64,000 bases of DNA from assembly GCA_963665395.2 (NCBI GenBank), contig OY762251.1, forward strand, positions 868,001 through 932,000. Direction: 5' to 3'. The stretch's first letter is position 1. Each line of letters begins with the position of its first letter. The notes beneath the pieces were generated by a model. It searched no databases and was not told the origin of the DNA. It saw only the letters and a program-made list of their open reading frames with translations. A program made the position numbers and the translations under genes. This document shows, piece after piece, positions 50,703 through 58,976 of the stretch. The DNA is from Bin87 sp963665395 (GTDB lineage: Bacteria; Chloroflexota; Dehalococcoidia; Lucifugimonadales; UBA3495).

Positions 50703-51356
50703 GTGTCTCGCGTCAAAATCCTGCTGGCCACGGGCAACGCCGACAAGCAGCGGATGCTGGGGTGGTTGCTGGACGGGCTGCCCGTTGTTGGCGTGACGCC
50801 CGCGGAAGCCGGTGTGTCAGCCGACCCCGACGAATCGGCAGATAGCCACGAGGCCATCGCCCGGGCCAAGGCCGAGGAGTGGTCACGAGCGGCCGGGATG
50901 CCGGCAATCGCCAGCGACGGGGGGTTGTTGGTTCCGTCCCTGGGCGCAAATTGGGAGAGCCGCTACACGCATCGCTTCGCCGGGCCGGCGGCGGATGATG
51001 ACGAGCGGCAACGGCGGCTGCTGGAACTGTTGCAGCCGTTTCAAGGAGACGACCGCAAGGCCGCTTTTGTCGAGGGTCTCGCCATTGCCGACGGCGGGCG
51101 CACGCTGGCGTCGTGGGAAGTGCAGGGGGCGACGGGGCGCATTGTGGATACGCTGGCCGACCGGGGGGGCGCGACCGATGGCGATGGATTCTGGGTATTT
51201 CCGCTGTGGCACTTCGCCGAGTTCGGGCGGACCTACGACCGGCTGACCGAGGCGGAACGGGCCAGCCTGGGCGACCATTGGGACGGGCTGCGGGCATTGG
51301 TGCGGGAATTCGCGCCGAGTTGGCTGGAAGCCGGGCCATCGTCAGAAGCAGGATGA
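50703..51356 (+). CDS. Ham1/RdgB-like nucleoside triphosphate pyrophosphatase
   Basis: 217 residues from the GTG at 50703. KILLATGNADKQRMLGWLL matches the ATxNxxK substrate loop of ITP/XTP pyrophosphatases. AEEWSRAAGMPAIASDGGLLVPSLG corresponds to the family's AxxDDSGLxVxxL segment but has SDGG in place of DDSG. Relatives remove non-canonical purine nucleotides such as dITP and XTP. The divergence suggests an altered substrate. The final codons and stop (SSEAG, TGA) lie within the inverted-repeat element that begins at 51341, so the natural C-terminus was probably changed by that insertion. Confidence 0.78.
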   Translation: MSRVKILLATGNADKQRMLGWLLDGLPVVGVTPAEAGVSADPDESADSHEAIARAKAEEWSRAAGMPAIASDGGLLVPSLGANWESRYTHRFAGPAADDDERQRRLLELLQPFQGDDRKAAFVEGLAIADGGRTLASWEVQGATGRIVDTLADRGGATDGDGFWVFPLWHFAEFGRTYDRLTEAERASLGDHWDGLRALVREFAPSWLEAGPSSEAG

Positions 51357-51429
51357 TCGGGATTATTTGGATGTCCAGGATTGGGAATATCCTGAAAATC
51401 CTCAAATCCGGCAAATCCTGCTTCTGACA
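51341..51429. repeat. Dispersed inverted-repeat element (GTCAGAAGCAGGAT family), copy 2
   Basis: GTCAGAAGCAGGAT at the left and AATCCTGCTTCTGAC at the right, with 'aatcc' motifs between. It overlaps the last 16 bp of the RdgB-like gene and supplies its stop codon. Confidence 0.8.
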
Positions 51430-51475
51430 ATTGGGTTACAATGGCCTGGCACCAGTTTTCCGCCGGAGTTTTCCC

Positions 51476-52429
51476 TTGACTGCCGTTCACACTGATGATG
51501 ATTTTCCGGCCCCCGCGTCCGTGGAGGATGTGCAGGGGCTGTTGCGCGACCAGGCGTATATCACCGACCGGGGCTTGGCCATCGCCATATTCCTGGCGTT
51601 GAAACTGCGCCGGCCGCTGTTTCTGGAGGGCGAGGCCGGCGTGGGCAAGACGGAAATCGCCCGGGCGCTGGCCGCCGGGTTGAATACCGACCTGATTCGC
51701 CTGCAATGCTACGAAGGGCTGGACGTCAACCACGCCGTGTACGAGTGGAACCACACGCGGCAACTGCTGGAAATCCGGCTGATGGAAGCCAACCGGGGCA
51801 ACGAAGCGGCCGGCAACGGCGGGGTTGACTTGTTCGGTGACCAGTTTCTAATCAAGCGTCCGTTGCTGGAAGCCATTGACGAAAGTCGGGAGCGGGCGCC
51901 GGTGCTGCTGATTGACGAGCTGGACCGGGCCGATGAGGAGTTCGAGGGTTTCCTGCTGGAGTTGCTGGCCGATTATCAGATCACGATACCGGAACTGGGC
52001 ACGTTCCACGCTGCGCATCCGCCGGTGGTGGTGATCACGTCCAACCGGACGCGGGAGGTACACGACGCCCTGAAGCGTCGCTGTCTGTACTACTGGGTTG
52101 ACTACCCCGACTACCAGAAGGAAATGCAGATTGTCACGGCGCGGCTGCCCGAGGCGCCCCGTCTGCTGGCACAACAGGTAACCTCGTTCATCCAGGAGCT
52201 GAGAGAGACGGAACTGTACAAGATTCCCGGCGTGTCGGAAACGCTGGACTGGACCTCGGCATTGATGGCGCTGAATATGAGGGAACTGGAGCCGGAGGTT
52301 ATCGACGACACCCTGGGGATCATGCTGAAGTACCAGGACGACATCGAGGCCGTGCGTGGAGAACCGGTCCGGGCGCTGCTGGAACGTTCCCGGAACCGGG
52401 GGCCGCGACGCGGCGGTCGCAGAGGCTAA
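51476..52429 (+). CDS. MoxR/CoxD-type AAA+ ATPase
   Basis: 317 residues from a TTG at 51476 with GGAG 7 nt upstream. Walker A GEAGVGKT (52-59), Walker B VLLIDELDRADEEFEGFLLELL, then VVITSNRTREVHDALKRRCLYYWVDYPD with sensor 1 Asn and Arg finger are all present. In aerobic CO dehydrogenase systems CoxD helps mature the Mo-Cu active site together with the VWA protein CoxE. A CoxE-like gene is at 56399-57787. Assignment to the CoxD subgroup rests on that pairing and on its similarity to MoxR. Confidence 0.87.
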   Translation: MTAVHTDDDFPAPASVEDVQGLLRDQAYITDRGLAIAIFLALKLRRPLFLEGEAGVGKTEIARALAAGLNTDLIRLQCYEGLDVNHAVYEWNHTRQLLEIRLMEANRGNEAAGNGGVDLFGDQFLIKRPLLEAIDESRERAPVLLIDELDRADEEFEGFLLELLADYQITIPELGTFHAAHPPVVVITSNRTREVHDALKRRCLYYWVDYPDYQKEMQIVTARLPEAPRLLAQQVTSFIQELRETELYKIPGVSETLDWTSALMALNMRELEPEVIDDTLGIMLKYQDDIEAVRGEPVRALLERSRNRGPRRGGRRG

Positions 52430-52495
52430 CTTCCGCCCGTACACGAAACACGAATTCGCCGGGAGAATGTATGCCCCGGCGGTGGATGGTATGAC

Positions 52496-53026
52496 ATGAC
52501 TGGAAATTTCGATGCCATGGACTTGGACGGCATTCCGCCGCTGTCGGCCGAGGTGGTTGATGCCGCCCTGGCGCGGCCGGACAAGACGGCGGCGGAATTG
52601 TTGATGCTGTACTTCGCCTGCGCCGCTATCGAACCCACGGAACGGGATGAGTTTGGCGGACTGGCCGACCAAGTGGCCGACGCCATGTTTGAAATGGCGG
52701 AGGCAGGCGACGAAGACGCGATGATGGCGATGACGGCCCTGACCACCCTGATGGACGAAGAAGTCTCCGCAGAGGCAACGGTAGTGGGTGTGTCGATGTT
52801 CAAGTCGGTTGCCACCCGCCCCATTTTGCAGAACGTCATCACCGGCAAGATGGATTTTGAAAACGCCGCCGCCGCCCTGACCGTCATCGAAACCCTGGCC
52901 GGTGGATTTTTGGGAGATCAATTCGATCTGGATGATATGGACGATGCCGATCTGGATGATTTGTTTTCCATGCTGGGCGTTGAGGATACGGATTTAGACT
53001 GGGACGGTGACTTCGATGACCGTTAG
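52496..53026 (+). CDS. Acidic protein of unknown function
   Basis: 176 residues that I do not recognise. The middle is helical with repeated Met/Ala (DEDAMMAMTALTTLMDEEVSAEATVVGVSMF). The C-terminal 40 residues are extremely acidic (FDLDDMDDADLDDLFSMLGVEDTDLDWDGDFDD). No signal or membrane segment. It is 66 bp after the MoxR-like gene and overlaps the oxidase gene by 11 bp, so all three are probably one transcript. Confidence 0.7.
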   Translation: MTGNFDAMDLDGIPPLSAEVVDAALARPDKTAAELLMLYFACAAIEPTERDEFGGLADQVADAMFEMAEAGDEDAMMAMTALTTLMDEEVSAEATVVGVSMFKSVATRPILQNVITGKMDFENAAAALTVIETLAGGFLGDQFDLDDMDDADLDDLFSMLGVEDTDLDWDGDFDDR

Positions 53027-54200
53027 CGATACTCCCCGCCGCGTGGCCGTCATCGGCGCCGGCATCGTCGGCGCGTCCATAGCGTGGCGTATCGCCAGGC
53101 GCGGGGCGCGGGTTACCGTTATTGACAAAGGGGAACCCGGCAGCGGGGCTTCCAGCCACAGCTTCGCGTGGGTCAACGCCGGCGCGAAAGAGCCCATCGG
53201 ATACCATAACCTCAACCGGCGTTCCCTGGAAATGTGGCCCCGGTTCGCCGAAGCGCTGGGTGAAGACGTGGGCCTGCGCTGGGGCGGCAAGGTGGCGTGG
53301 GAGACGGAAGCGGAAGCCGCGGCGGCGTTGACGGCGCGGGTGCGGCAGTTGCAGTCGTGGGGCTATCCCAGCCGTCTGGTGTCCAGAGCCGAACTGGAGG
53401 AACTGGAGCCGGCCCTGAACGTGGGGCCGGTGGCAGCGGCGGAGTATAACGAGGACGAGGGACAGGTGGAGCCGCAGTTGGTGGTGGATGCCTGCATCCG
53501 GAGGTTGGCGGAGTTGGAGGCCGGTATTCTCACGGGCGTTACGGTGGTGGGACTGTCGCAGGCCGGCGAGGGGGCCATCCGCGCCGTGCAGACCACGTCC
53601 GGCGATATTGAGGTTGACGCGGTGGTACTGGCCGCCGGCGCCGATACCACCGGGCTGGCCGCGCTGGCCGGCGTCAACGTGCCGCAGGCGGAAAGTCCCG
53701 GCGTGGTGATGCGAACCACGCCCATGCCGCCGCTGCTGCGAAACGTGCCGGTGGTGTACGCGCCGCCCCTGGAGGAGGGCCGTCGGGAGATACACCTGCG
53801 GCAATGCTCCGACGGGCGGCTGATGATCGGCGAGGGTGACCAGGAAAGCCTGGCCGAGGACGACAGCCAGGCCCATGCCGAGGAACTGCTGGCCCGAGCT
53901 TGCCACTATCTGCCGGGTCTGGCCGGAGCGCGGGCGATACCAGTGCCGGTGGGCTGGCGACCCATGCCGCTGGACGGTTACCCGGTAATGGGTTTTGCGC
54001 CGGAAGCGCCGAACCTGTACGTGGCGCTGACGCACAGCGGGGTCACGCTGGCGCCGGCCCTGAGCCAGCTGGCGGCGCAGGAAATCTGCGACGGAGTACG
54101 GGCCGACGCAGCGCTGGGGCCATACCGGCCGGAACGCTTCGCCGGACTGACGGCGGAAGCGGTTGCGGGGATGGCCCACCCACGGGCGAGACATCGCTAG
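53016..54200 (+). CDS. FAD-dependent oxidoreductase, DAO (D-amino-acid/glycine oxidase) family
   Basis: 394 residues from the ATG at 53016. The Rossmann FAD site is VAVIGAGIVGASIAWRIARRGARVTVID (GxGxxG at 14-19), followed by SGASSHSFAWVNAG. The C-terminal part has GWRPMPLDGYPVMGF and VALTHSGVTLAPALSQLAAQEI, the second FAD-contact region of DadA/ThiO-like enzymes. It should oxidise an amine to an imine. The substrate is unknown. Confidence 0.88.
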   Translation: MTVSDTPRRVAVIGAGIVGASIAWRIARRGARVTVIDKGEPGSGASSHSFAWVNAGAKEPIGYHNLNRRSLEMWPRFAEALGEDVGLRWGGKVAWETEAEAAAALTARVRQLQSWGYPSRLVSRAELEELEPALNVGPVAAAEYNEDEGQVEPQLVVDACIRRLAELEAGILTGVTVVGLSQAGEGAIRAVQTTSGDIEVDAVVLAAGADTTGLAALAGVNVPQAESPGVVMRTTPMPPLLRNVPVVYAPPLEEGRREIHLRQCSDGRLMIGEGDQESLAEDDSQAHAEELLARACHYLPGLAGARAIPVPVGWRPMPLDGYPVMGFAPEAPNLYVALTHSGVTLAPALSQLAAQEICDGVRADAALGPYRPERFAGLTAEAVAGMAHPRARHR

Positions 54201-55482
54201 CCAACCCGAAATTGTGGCGACGCCGGCCCGGGGCTGGGCCGTCCTGCTGCTCAATCGGCTGCACTACAGCACGGTGGTGCTGTCGTCCTTCGGGTTCGGG
54301 CTGTTTCTGCCCTTCATCCAGGAAGAGCTCGGGCTGAGCTACCTGCAAATCGGTACGCTCCAGGCGGTGACCTGGGGCACGTCGGCGGCGTTGCTGGTGC
54401 CGTTCAGCGTACTGTTTGCCAGGTTCAACCCGAACCGGCGGGTGCTGGTTGCGCTGGCGTTGATGACGCCGTTCCTGGCTGGGCAGGGTCTCGCTTGGGG
54501 TTTCTGGACTTTGCTGGCGTCCCGGTTTCTGACGATACTGTGCCACGCGGCGATGGGGCCGGCGCGGCCATTGCTGCTGCGCTGGTGGGCTGCGCCCCGG
54601 CATTATGCCACGGTCACGTCCGCGGGGTTGTCGCTGCATTCGACCTTCATGGCGGCGGCGTTGACCTTCAGCCCGATGATTATCGTCCTGCTGGGCAGTT
54701 GGCGATTGGCATACTATTTGCAGGGTGGTTTGATGGGTTTTCACTTCCTGGTGTGGGCGAGCCTGACCTGGGGAGCGCGAGCATCTTATCAACGCTCTTA
54801 TGAGGCGGACACCTCGGGAGCGTCCGGCGACGCCACGCCGGAACGAGCGGGGAACCAGGGGCAGGATAGCGGCGCATCGCTCATCAGCGCTTTGATCAAA
54901 TACCCGCACGCCTGGTTGCTGGGGGTGGTGATGCTGTGCCTGTCGGCGTCGTGGACGACGGTGCTGACGTTCCTGCCCACGATACTGGAGGAGCAACGGG
55001 GCGTGGTCATCACTTCAGGGAGCATCCTGTTCGGCTTCCTGTATTACGTGCTGATTCCCGGCGGTCTCCTGGGCAGCCGGATTTTCAAGTACGTCACCAA
55101 CCGGCGCCTGATGGTATTGCTGCCGGCGGCAATGAACACCCTTTTCACCGTCGTCGCGCTGCTGGCCGGAAACCAGGTTATCGCCGCGGTGGCGCTTACC
55201 GGCCTGGGGGTCGTGTGGATATTCGTGCCGGCTATGGAAATACTGCCCTTCGAGTTCAGGGGAATCAAGACGCGGGAAGTGTCGGTGCTGGCCGGGCTGG
55301 TGCAGACCTGCGGCGCAATCGGGTTTGGCGGCGGGCCGTTGCTGGCGGGGGCTCTGGCGGAAACCTCCGGGTCGGCGGTTACCGGGGCGCTGGTGGTGGG
55401 CGGGCTGACCGGGCTGGCGATACTGGCGGCGGCAATGCTGCCGCGCAGTTTGGGGGGAAGCAGGTACGAGGTGGTTGGGTGA
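54163..55482 (+). CDS. MFS transporter
   Basis: Up to 439 residues. A TTG at 54163 lies inside the preceding gene; a GTG at 54214, just after that gene's stop, is a plausible alternative start. Twelve helices, beginning LHYSTVVLSSFGFGLFLPFIQEELGLSYLQIGTLQAVTW. The central hydrophilic loop SYEADTSGASGDATPERAGNQGQDSGAS separates the two halves. Substrate unknown; the preceding oxidase gene suggests import of an amino compound (inference). Confidence 0.85.
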   Translation: MRGWPTHGRDIASQPEIVATPARGWAVLLLNRLHYSTVVLSSFGFGLFLPFIQEELGLSYLQIGTLQAVTWGTSAALLVPFSVLFARFNPNRRVLVALALMTPFLAGQGLAWGFWTLLASRFLTILCHAAMGPARPLLLRWWAAPRHYATVTSAGLSLHSTFMAAALTFSPMIIVLLGSWRLAYYLQGGLMGFHFLVWASLTWGARASYQRSYEADTSGASGDATPERAGNQGQDSGASLISALIKYPHAWLLGVVMLCLSASWTTVLTFLPTILEEQRGVVITSGSILFGFLYYVLIPGGLLGSRIFKYVTNRRLMVLLPAAMNTLFTVVALLAGNQVIAAVALTGLGVVWIFVPAMEILPFEFRGIKTREVSVLAGLVQTCGAIGFGGGPLLAGALAETSGSAVTGALVVGGLTGLAILAAAMLPRSLGGSRYEVVG

Positions 55483-55534
55483 CTCACGCTCACCCGCTTT
55501 GGCGTAGGACGGACGCGGTGTAGCCCAGACCAGG

Positions 55535-55576
55535 GATTTAACGCAAAGACGCAGAGGCGCGAAGACGCAAAGGACA
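55535..55576. repeat. TTAACGCAAAGACGCAGAGGCGC repeat
   Basis: A stretch of GCAAAG/GCAGAG/GCGAAG units after TTTAACG. It is the same family as the repeats bounding the GxxExxY gene at 28195-28754, here alone. The 55483-55770 gap holds only this and the following element. Confidence 0.75.
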
Positions 55577-55604
55577 TCATGCGTCGCCGGTTTGCGGGGG
55601 GGAA

Positions 55605-55758
55605 TGTCAGAAGCAGGATTTTCGGAATTTTAAGGATTGACCGGATTGCCCGGAGTACGCTGCCCTTGGTGTGAAGGCAGGACAATTGTGGCAATTGAAG
55701 ACCCGCTTCATCATAGTCATCCGGCAAATCAGTACAATCCGCTAAATCCTGCTTCTGA
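55605..55758. repeat. Dispersed inverted-repeat element (GTCAGAAGCAGGAT family), copy 3
   Basis: TGTCAGAAGCAGGATTTTCGG at the left and CTAAATCCTGCTTCTGA at the right. It is longer than copies 1 and 2, with unrelated sequence in the middle. Confidence 0.75.
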
Positions 55759-55806
55759 AGTTGGTCCAAAGTGGGTACGCGTGAGTGCAATCATCACCTT
55801 TGGCAG

Positions 55807-55992
55807 ATGGTTTCTGAGCAGGCCGCCGGGTATGACATCACCATCAAATACGGCGGCGGCCACCCGGAAGTTATTCGGGCGTTGCTGGAGCTGTCGGAAC
55901 TGGCATACCGGTGCGACCCGGAGAATGTTGAGCTGCCCGAATCCAGCATTGCACAAGTCCGCAGTGTGATAACATCGGCCTACTCCGGGTAA
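55807..55992 (+). CDS. Short unknown protein, possibly truncated
   Basis: 61 residues from the ATG at 55807 (or 73 from a GTG at 55771): MVSEQAAGYDITIKYGGGHPEVIRALLELSELAYRCDPENVELPESS. No family recognised. The frame runs up to within 15 bp of the repeat element at 55605-55758, so the original N-terminus may have been lost to that insertion. Confidence 0.45.
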   Translation: MVSEQAAGYDITIKYGGGHPEVIRALLELSELAYRCDPENVELPESSIAQVRSVITSAYSG

Positions 55993-56022
55993 CCGGGCCG
56001 GGCCAAGAGAAGGAGAAACCGG

Positions 56023-56385
56023 ATGAGTCTGAACTTTCTGATTGAACACGACCGGCACGGCAAAATCCCCACAAGGGTCACGGTCTATGACGACATTGAG
56101 GACGCCGAAGAACGCCTTTGCCGGCTGGAGGACGAGCAGATGGACGAGCTCAACGCCTGCCTAAAAGCTGGCAAGCCCGTCCGCATGGAGTACGTCATCC
56201 TCGGCGCGGATTCGGTGGAAACTATCAAGCGTACTCACGGCCGCTATTTTGGCGGTGAGTACGAAGTGGTGGTTCCGACGGAAATCTACTACATCGCCAG
56301 TTGGCAGGATAAACTGCACTGGACGCCAGAGGAAAAGATTTCAGCCGAATCCTGGGCCTTTGCCCGCGCAATAACCAAGCCATAA
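56023..56385 (+). CDS. Hypothetical protein
   Basis: 120 residues with a good ribosome site (AAGGAG, 8 nt before ATG). LNFLIEHDRHGKIPTRVTVYDDIEDAEERLCRLEDEQMDELNACLKAGKPVRMEYVILGADSVETIKRTHGRYF has a strand-helix-helix-strand pattern. No signal peptide or membrane helix. No family recognised. It is followed 13 bp later by the CoxE-like gene. Confidence 0.65.
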   Translation: MSLNFLIEHDRHGKIPTRVTVYDDIEDAEERLCRLEDEQMDELNACLKAGKPVRMEYVILGADSVETIKRTHGRYFGGEYEVVVPTEIYYIASWQDKLHWTPEEKISAESWAFARAITKP

Positions 56386-56398
56386 TCCCGTTTCCCAC

Positions 56399-57787
56399 AT
56401 GACCACCACCCTGAACGTCAACCTCCACACCGCGCCGGCCGATGCCGGCGACGGCGCCATACTCCCCAACCTGCTGATGTTCGGGGAGGTTTTGCGGCGG
56501 TTGGGGTTGGACGTTGGTTCCGGGAATATGCTGGATTTGGTGCGGGCGACGGAGTTTGTGCCCATCGGCGGGAACCGGAACGATTTCCGGCTGGCGGCGC
56601 GGGCGCTGCTGGTGCATCGTCGCAGCGATTTGGAGCTTTTCGACGAGGCGTTCCAGGTGTTCTGGCGCCGGCCGGCTCACGGGCAAAGTATGCGCGACCT
56701 GCGCTCCATGGGGGAGGAACGTCGTTACCGCACGCCTCGGGTCATGCCCCACCGGGAGGATACTTCCGACGGGCCACCCGGGGATGACGACGTGGAGGAC
56801 GCCGGCGACCGGCAGCCGGTGGTGGACCTGCAACGCTCCTTCAGCGCGCGGGAGGTGTTGCGGCAGCGGGACTTTGCCGAATATACGCCGGCGGAGGTGG
56901 CCGCGGCCCGTTCGCTGATGGCCGAACTGGCGTGGGACCTGGGACGCCGACGCACCCGGCGGTTGACCTGGGGCGACGGGTCGGAAATTGACCTGCGCCG
57001 CAGTATGCGCCGGAGCCTGTCCCACGGCGGGGAGATGGTTGACCTGGCCCACCGGCAGCGCAAGACCAAGCCCCGACCCCTGGCGCTGATCTGCGACGTC
57101 AGCGGCTCCATGGAACGCTACACCCGGATGCTGCTGCACTTTGTACACACGATGGTCGCGAGCGGTCAGCAGCTGGAAGCGTTTCTGTTCGCCACTCGGC
57201 TCACTCGCATCACGAGGCATCTGGAGCACCGGGGCGTTGACCGGGCAGTGTCCGAGGTGGCGCGGGCGGTGCCCGACTGGGCCGGCGGCACCCGCATCGG
57301 CGAGGCCATCAAGGCGTTCAACTATCGCTGGGCGCGGCGGGTGCTGCGCGGCGGCGCGGTGGCGCTGGTCATATCGGACGGCTGGGACCGGGGCGACCCC
57401 GAACTGCTGTCGCAAGAGATGGCGCGATTGCAACGCAGCTGCCACCGCCTGATCTGGCTGAACCCACTGTTGGGGTCGCCGGACTACCAACCGCTGACCC
57501 GGGGAATGCAGGCGGCGCTGCCGTACATCGACGACTTCCTGCCGGCCCACAACCTGCACAGCCTTCAGGAATTGGCGCGGCATCTGAACGACCTCACGCC
57601 GCGCCGCGCGCCGCCCTCAATCCGGCGTCACTCCACGCTGGATGACGGAGGCGACGCCGCAATGGTGGCCAGCGCGACTCACGATGGCAGCGCGGCGGGC
57701 CGGTCGCGGCGGGAGCTGAACCCGGCGCTGGCTCCGACGTTCCGGCATCCGCTGTGGGGGCACCCGAATATACCGGGCGGCGGTTAG
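56399..57787 (+). CDS. CoxE-like protein with C-terminal VWA domain
   Basis: 462 residues. The N-terminal helical part contains FGEVLRRLGLDVGSGNMLDLVRATEFVPIGGNRNDFRLAARALLVHRRSDLELFDEAFQVFW, typical of CoxE. The VWA domain starts at PRPLALICDVSGSM with the metal site DVSGS at 233-237, and SDGWDRGDPELLSQEMARL follows. CoxE pairs with the AAA+ ATPase CoxD in maturing molybdenum hydroxylases. A CoxD/MoxR-like gene is at 51476, 4 kb upstream on the same strand. Confidence 0.88.
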   Translation: MTTTLNVNLHTAPADAGDGAILPNLLMFGEVLRRLGLDVGSGNMLDLVRATEFVPIGGNRNDFRLAARALLVHRRSDLELFDEAFQVFWRRPAHGQSMRDLRSMGEERRYRTPRVMPHREDTSDGPPGDDDVEDAGDRQPVVDLQRSFSAREVLRQRDFAEYTPAEVAAARSLMAELAWDLGRRRTRRLTWGDGSEIDLRRSMRRSLSHGGEMVDLAHRQRKTKPRPLALICDVSGSMERYTRMLLHFVHTMVASGQQLEAFLFATRLTRITRHLEHRGVDRAVSEVARAVPDWAGGTRIGEAIKAFNYRWARRVLRGGAVALVISDGWDRGDPELLSQEMARLQRSCHRLIWLNPLLGSPDYQPLTRGMQAALPYIDDFLPAHNLHSLQELARHLNDLTPRRAPPSIRRHSTLDDGGDAAMVASATHDGSAAGRSRRELNPALAPTFRHPLWGHPNIPGGG

Positions 57788-57788
57788 C

Positions 57789-58169
57789 CTAGCCGGCCTG
57801 CCCCGGCGCGATTTCGTGGTACAGGCTGGCCAGCGTCGTCGCCAGCGCGTGGGGACGTTCCTCGTACTCCGGGGTGGGATACCATTCGTAGTCGAAGCTG
57901 CGCACCACGGTTCCCTCGATGCTGGTGCGCAGGCTGGACACGATGACGCGGAAGCCCAGGGAGTGGGACGCCTGCTCGGCCAACTGCTCCATGATGACGT
58001 TGGGGCAGTCGAAGATGACCATGAAGCCGCCCTGACGCTCGCCGTCGGTGACCCGGGCGCGAAAGACCTTGCCGAACAAGTCAAGGTCAACGATGGTGTA
58101 GCGACGTTCCTCGGCCCCATGGTCGGGCCAGCCGATGTAGATGTCGCCGCCGACGGTCCAATGGTGCAT
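57789..58169 (-). CDS. Hypothetical protein
   Basis: 126 residues from the ATG at 58169 with GGGAG 6 nt upstream: MHHWTVGGDIYIGWPDHGAEERRYTIVDLDLFGKVFRARVTDGERQGGFMVIFDCPNVIMEQL. The frame is open a further 90 nt upstream, but that part falls in a dispersed repeat (58215-58240) and is not likely coding. Mixed alpha/beta, no membrane segment, no family recognised. It converges with the CoxE-like gene, the two stops lying 1 bp apart. Confidence 0.65.
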   Translation of the reverse strand: MHHWTVGGDIYIGWPDHGAEERRYTIVDLDLFGKVFRARVTDGERQGGFMVIFDCPNVIMEQLAEQASHSLGFRVIVSSLRTSIEGTVVRSFDYEWYPTPEYEERPHALATTLASLYHEIAPGQAG

Positions 58170-58214
58170 GGGTGGCTCCCGCGAATTGGTGGCGCGTATC
58201 GTAGTGGCGGTTGA

Positions 58215-58240
58215 TGGTTCGACAAGCTCACCACGAGCGG
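58215..58240. repeat. Dispersed repeat TGGTTCGACAAGCTCACCAC
   Basis: A sequence of a type very common between genes in many bacteria ('ttcgacaagctcaccacgagcgg'). It lies in the 102-bp gap between two minus-strand genes, next to a possible IS end. Confidence 0.6.
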
Positions 58241-58248
58241 ACGAAAAA

Positions 58249-58267
58249 GGACTTGGCAATCGTCCTG
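58249..58267. repeat. Possible solitary IS end
   Basis: GGACTTGGCAATCGTCCTGG differs at only two positions from CGACTTTGCAATCGTCCTGG near 44954-44973, which abuts the third transposase remnant. If that is an IS end, this is a lone relic of another insertion. Confidence 0.35.
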
Positions 58268-58271
58268 GCCC

Positions 58272-58832
58272 TTACCCGTGGTAAAACCCCGGCGCCGTTC
58301 GGTCCATTGGGTCCTCGCCCGTTGCCAGGTATTTCTCCCGCAGCCGATCCCATAGGTAGAGGCGATCCCAGTCGGGGTTTTCCATATAATTCTGGCGTTC
58401 GTCCAGGTGGGGGTTGGGCAGCAACACCGTGATCTGCTGCTGGCCGCCGCCGTTGAAGAGGCGGAAGCCCCAGGAGGTGGGCTGATGGTCGGGGTTGAGG
58501 CGGCGGTATAGCTCGGCGCGGGCGGCGCGGCGCAAGCGGGCGGTATCTGGCGGCGACGACTTGGAAGCGCCGATGCACAGGTGCAGGTGCCATTCCTGGA
58601 AGTCCACGGTGAGGTAGCCGTCCAGGTAGCCGATGCGTGGTTCGCGGGGAGGCTTGATCTCCCAAACCGCGCCGGGGATCAGCAGGCCGATGCGTATGTT
58701 TGCCCACTCGGCGAGGCAGTCGCGGAGGATGCCGGACAGCGTCGCCTCGTCGGTGGGCAGGGGGAACAGCTCGTAGATGCCGTCCAGTTGCTGGATGATT
58801 TCGCCCCTGGGAAGGGGATTTGCCGTGGTCAT
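58272..58832 (-). CDS. Conserved-looking hypothetical protein
   Basis: 186 residues from the ATG at 58832 with GGGAG upstream. Distinctive segments are HLHLCIGASKSSPPDTARLRRAARAELYRRLNPDHQPTSWGFRLFNGGGQQQITVLLPNPHLDERQNYM and the C-terminal LREKYLATGEDPMDRTAPGFYHG. It is soluble. It is close to the CoxE-like and DtxR genes, but I do not recognise the family. Confidence 0.7.
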   Translation of the reverse strand: MTTANPLPRGEIIQQLDGIYELFPLPTDEATLSGILRDCLAEWANIRIGLLIPGAVWEIKPPREPRIGYLDGYLTVDFQEWHLHLCIGASKSSPPDTARLRRAARAELYRRLNPDHQPTSWGFRLFNGGGQQQITVLLPNPHLDERQNYMENPDWDRLYLWDRLREKYLATGEDPMDRTAPGFYHG

Positions 58833-58935
58833 GGTGTCGCTCCCGCAGGGCTGGCGCGTCAACTGACGGCCGTATGGGTTCACGGTCACTGTACTACAAA
58901 CACCCGCGCCGGCGGCGGTTGCATGGCGATTGGGG

Positions 58936-58941
58936 TATAAT
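58936..58941 (+). promoter_or_regulatory. Putative -10 box of the DtxR-family gene
   Basis: TATAAT lies 35 nt before the ATG at 58977. No convincing -35 seen. Confidence 0.4.
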
Positions 58942-58976
58942 CCGGCCAGATCCTGCGTGGTCTTGTGGGGGTTGCC

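Noticed and set aside
52884..54254. Minus-strand open frame (456 codons) opposite the DAO-family gene
   Set aside because: Shadow of the oxidase gene; low-complexity G/R/H composition and no start signal.
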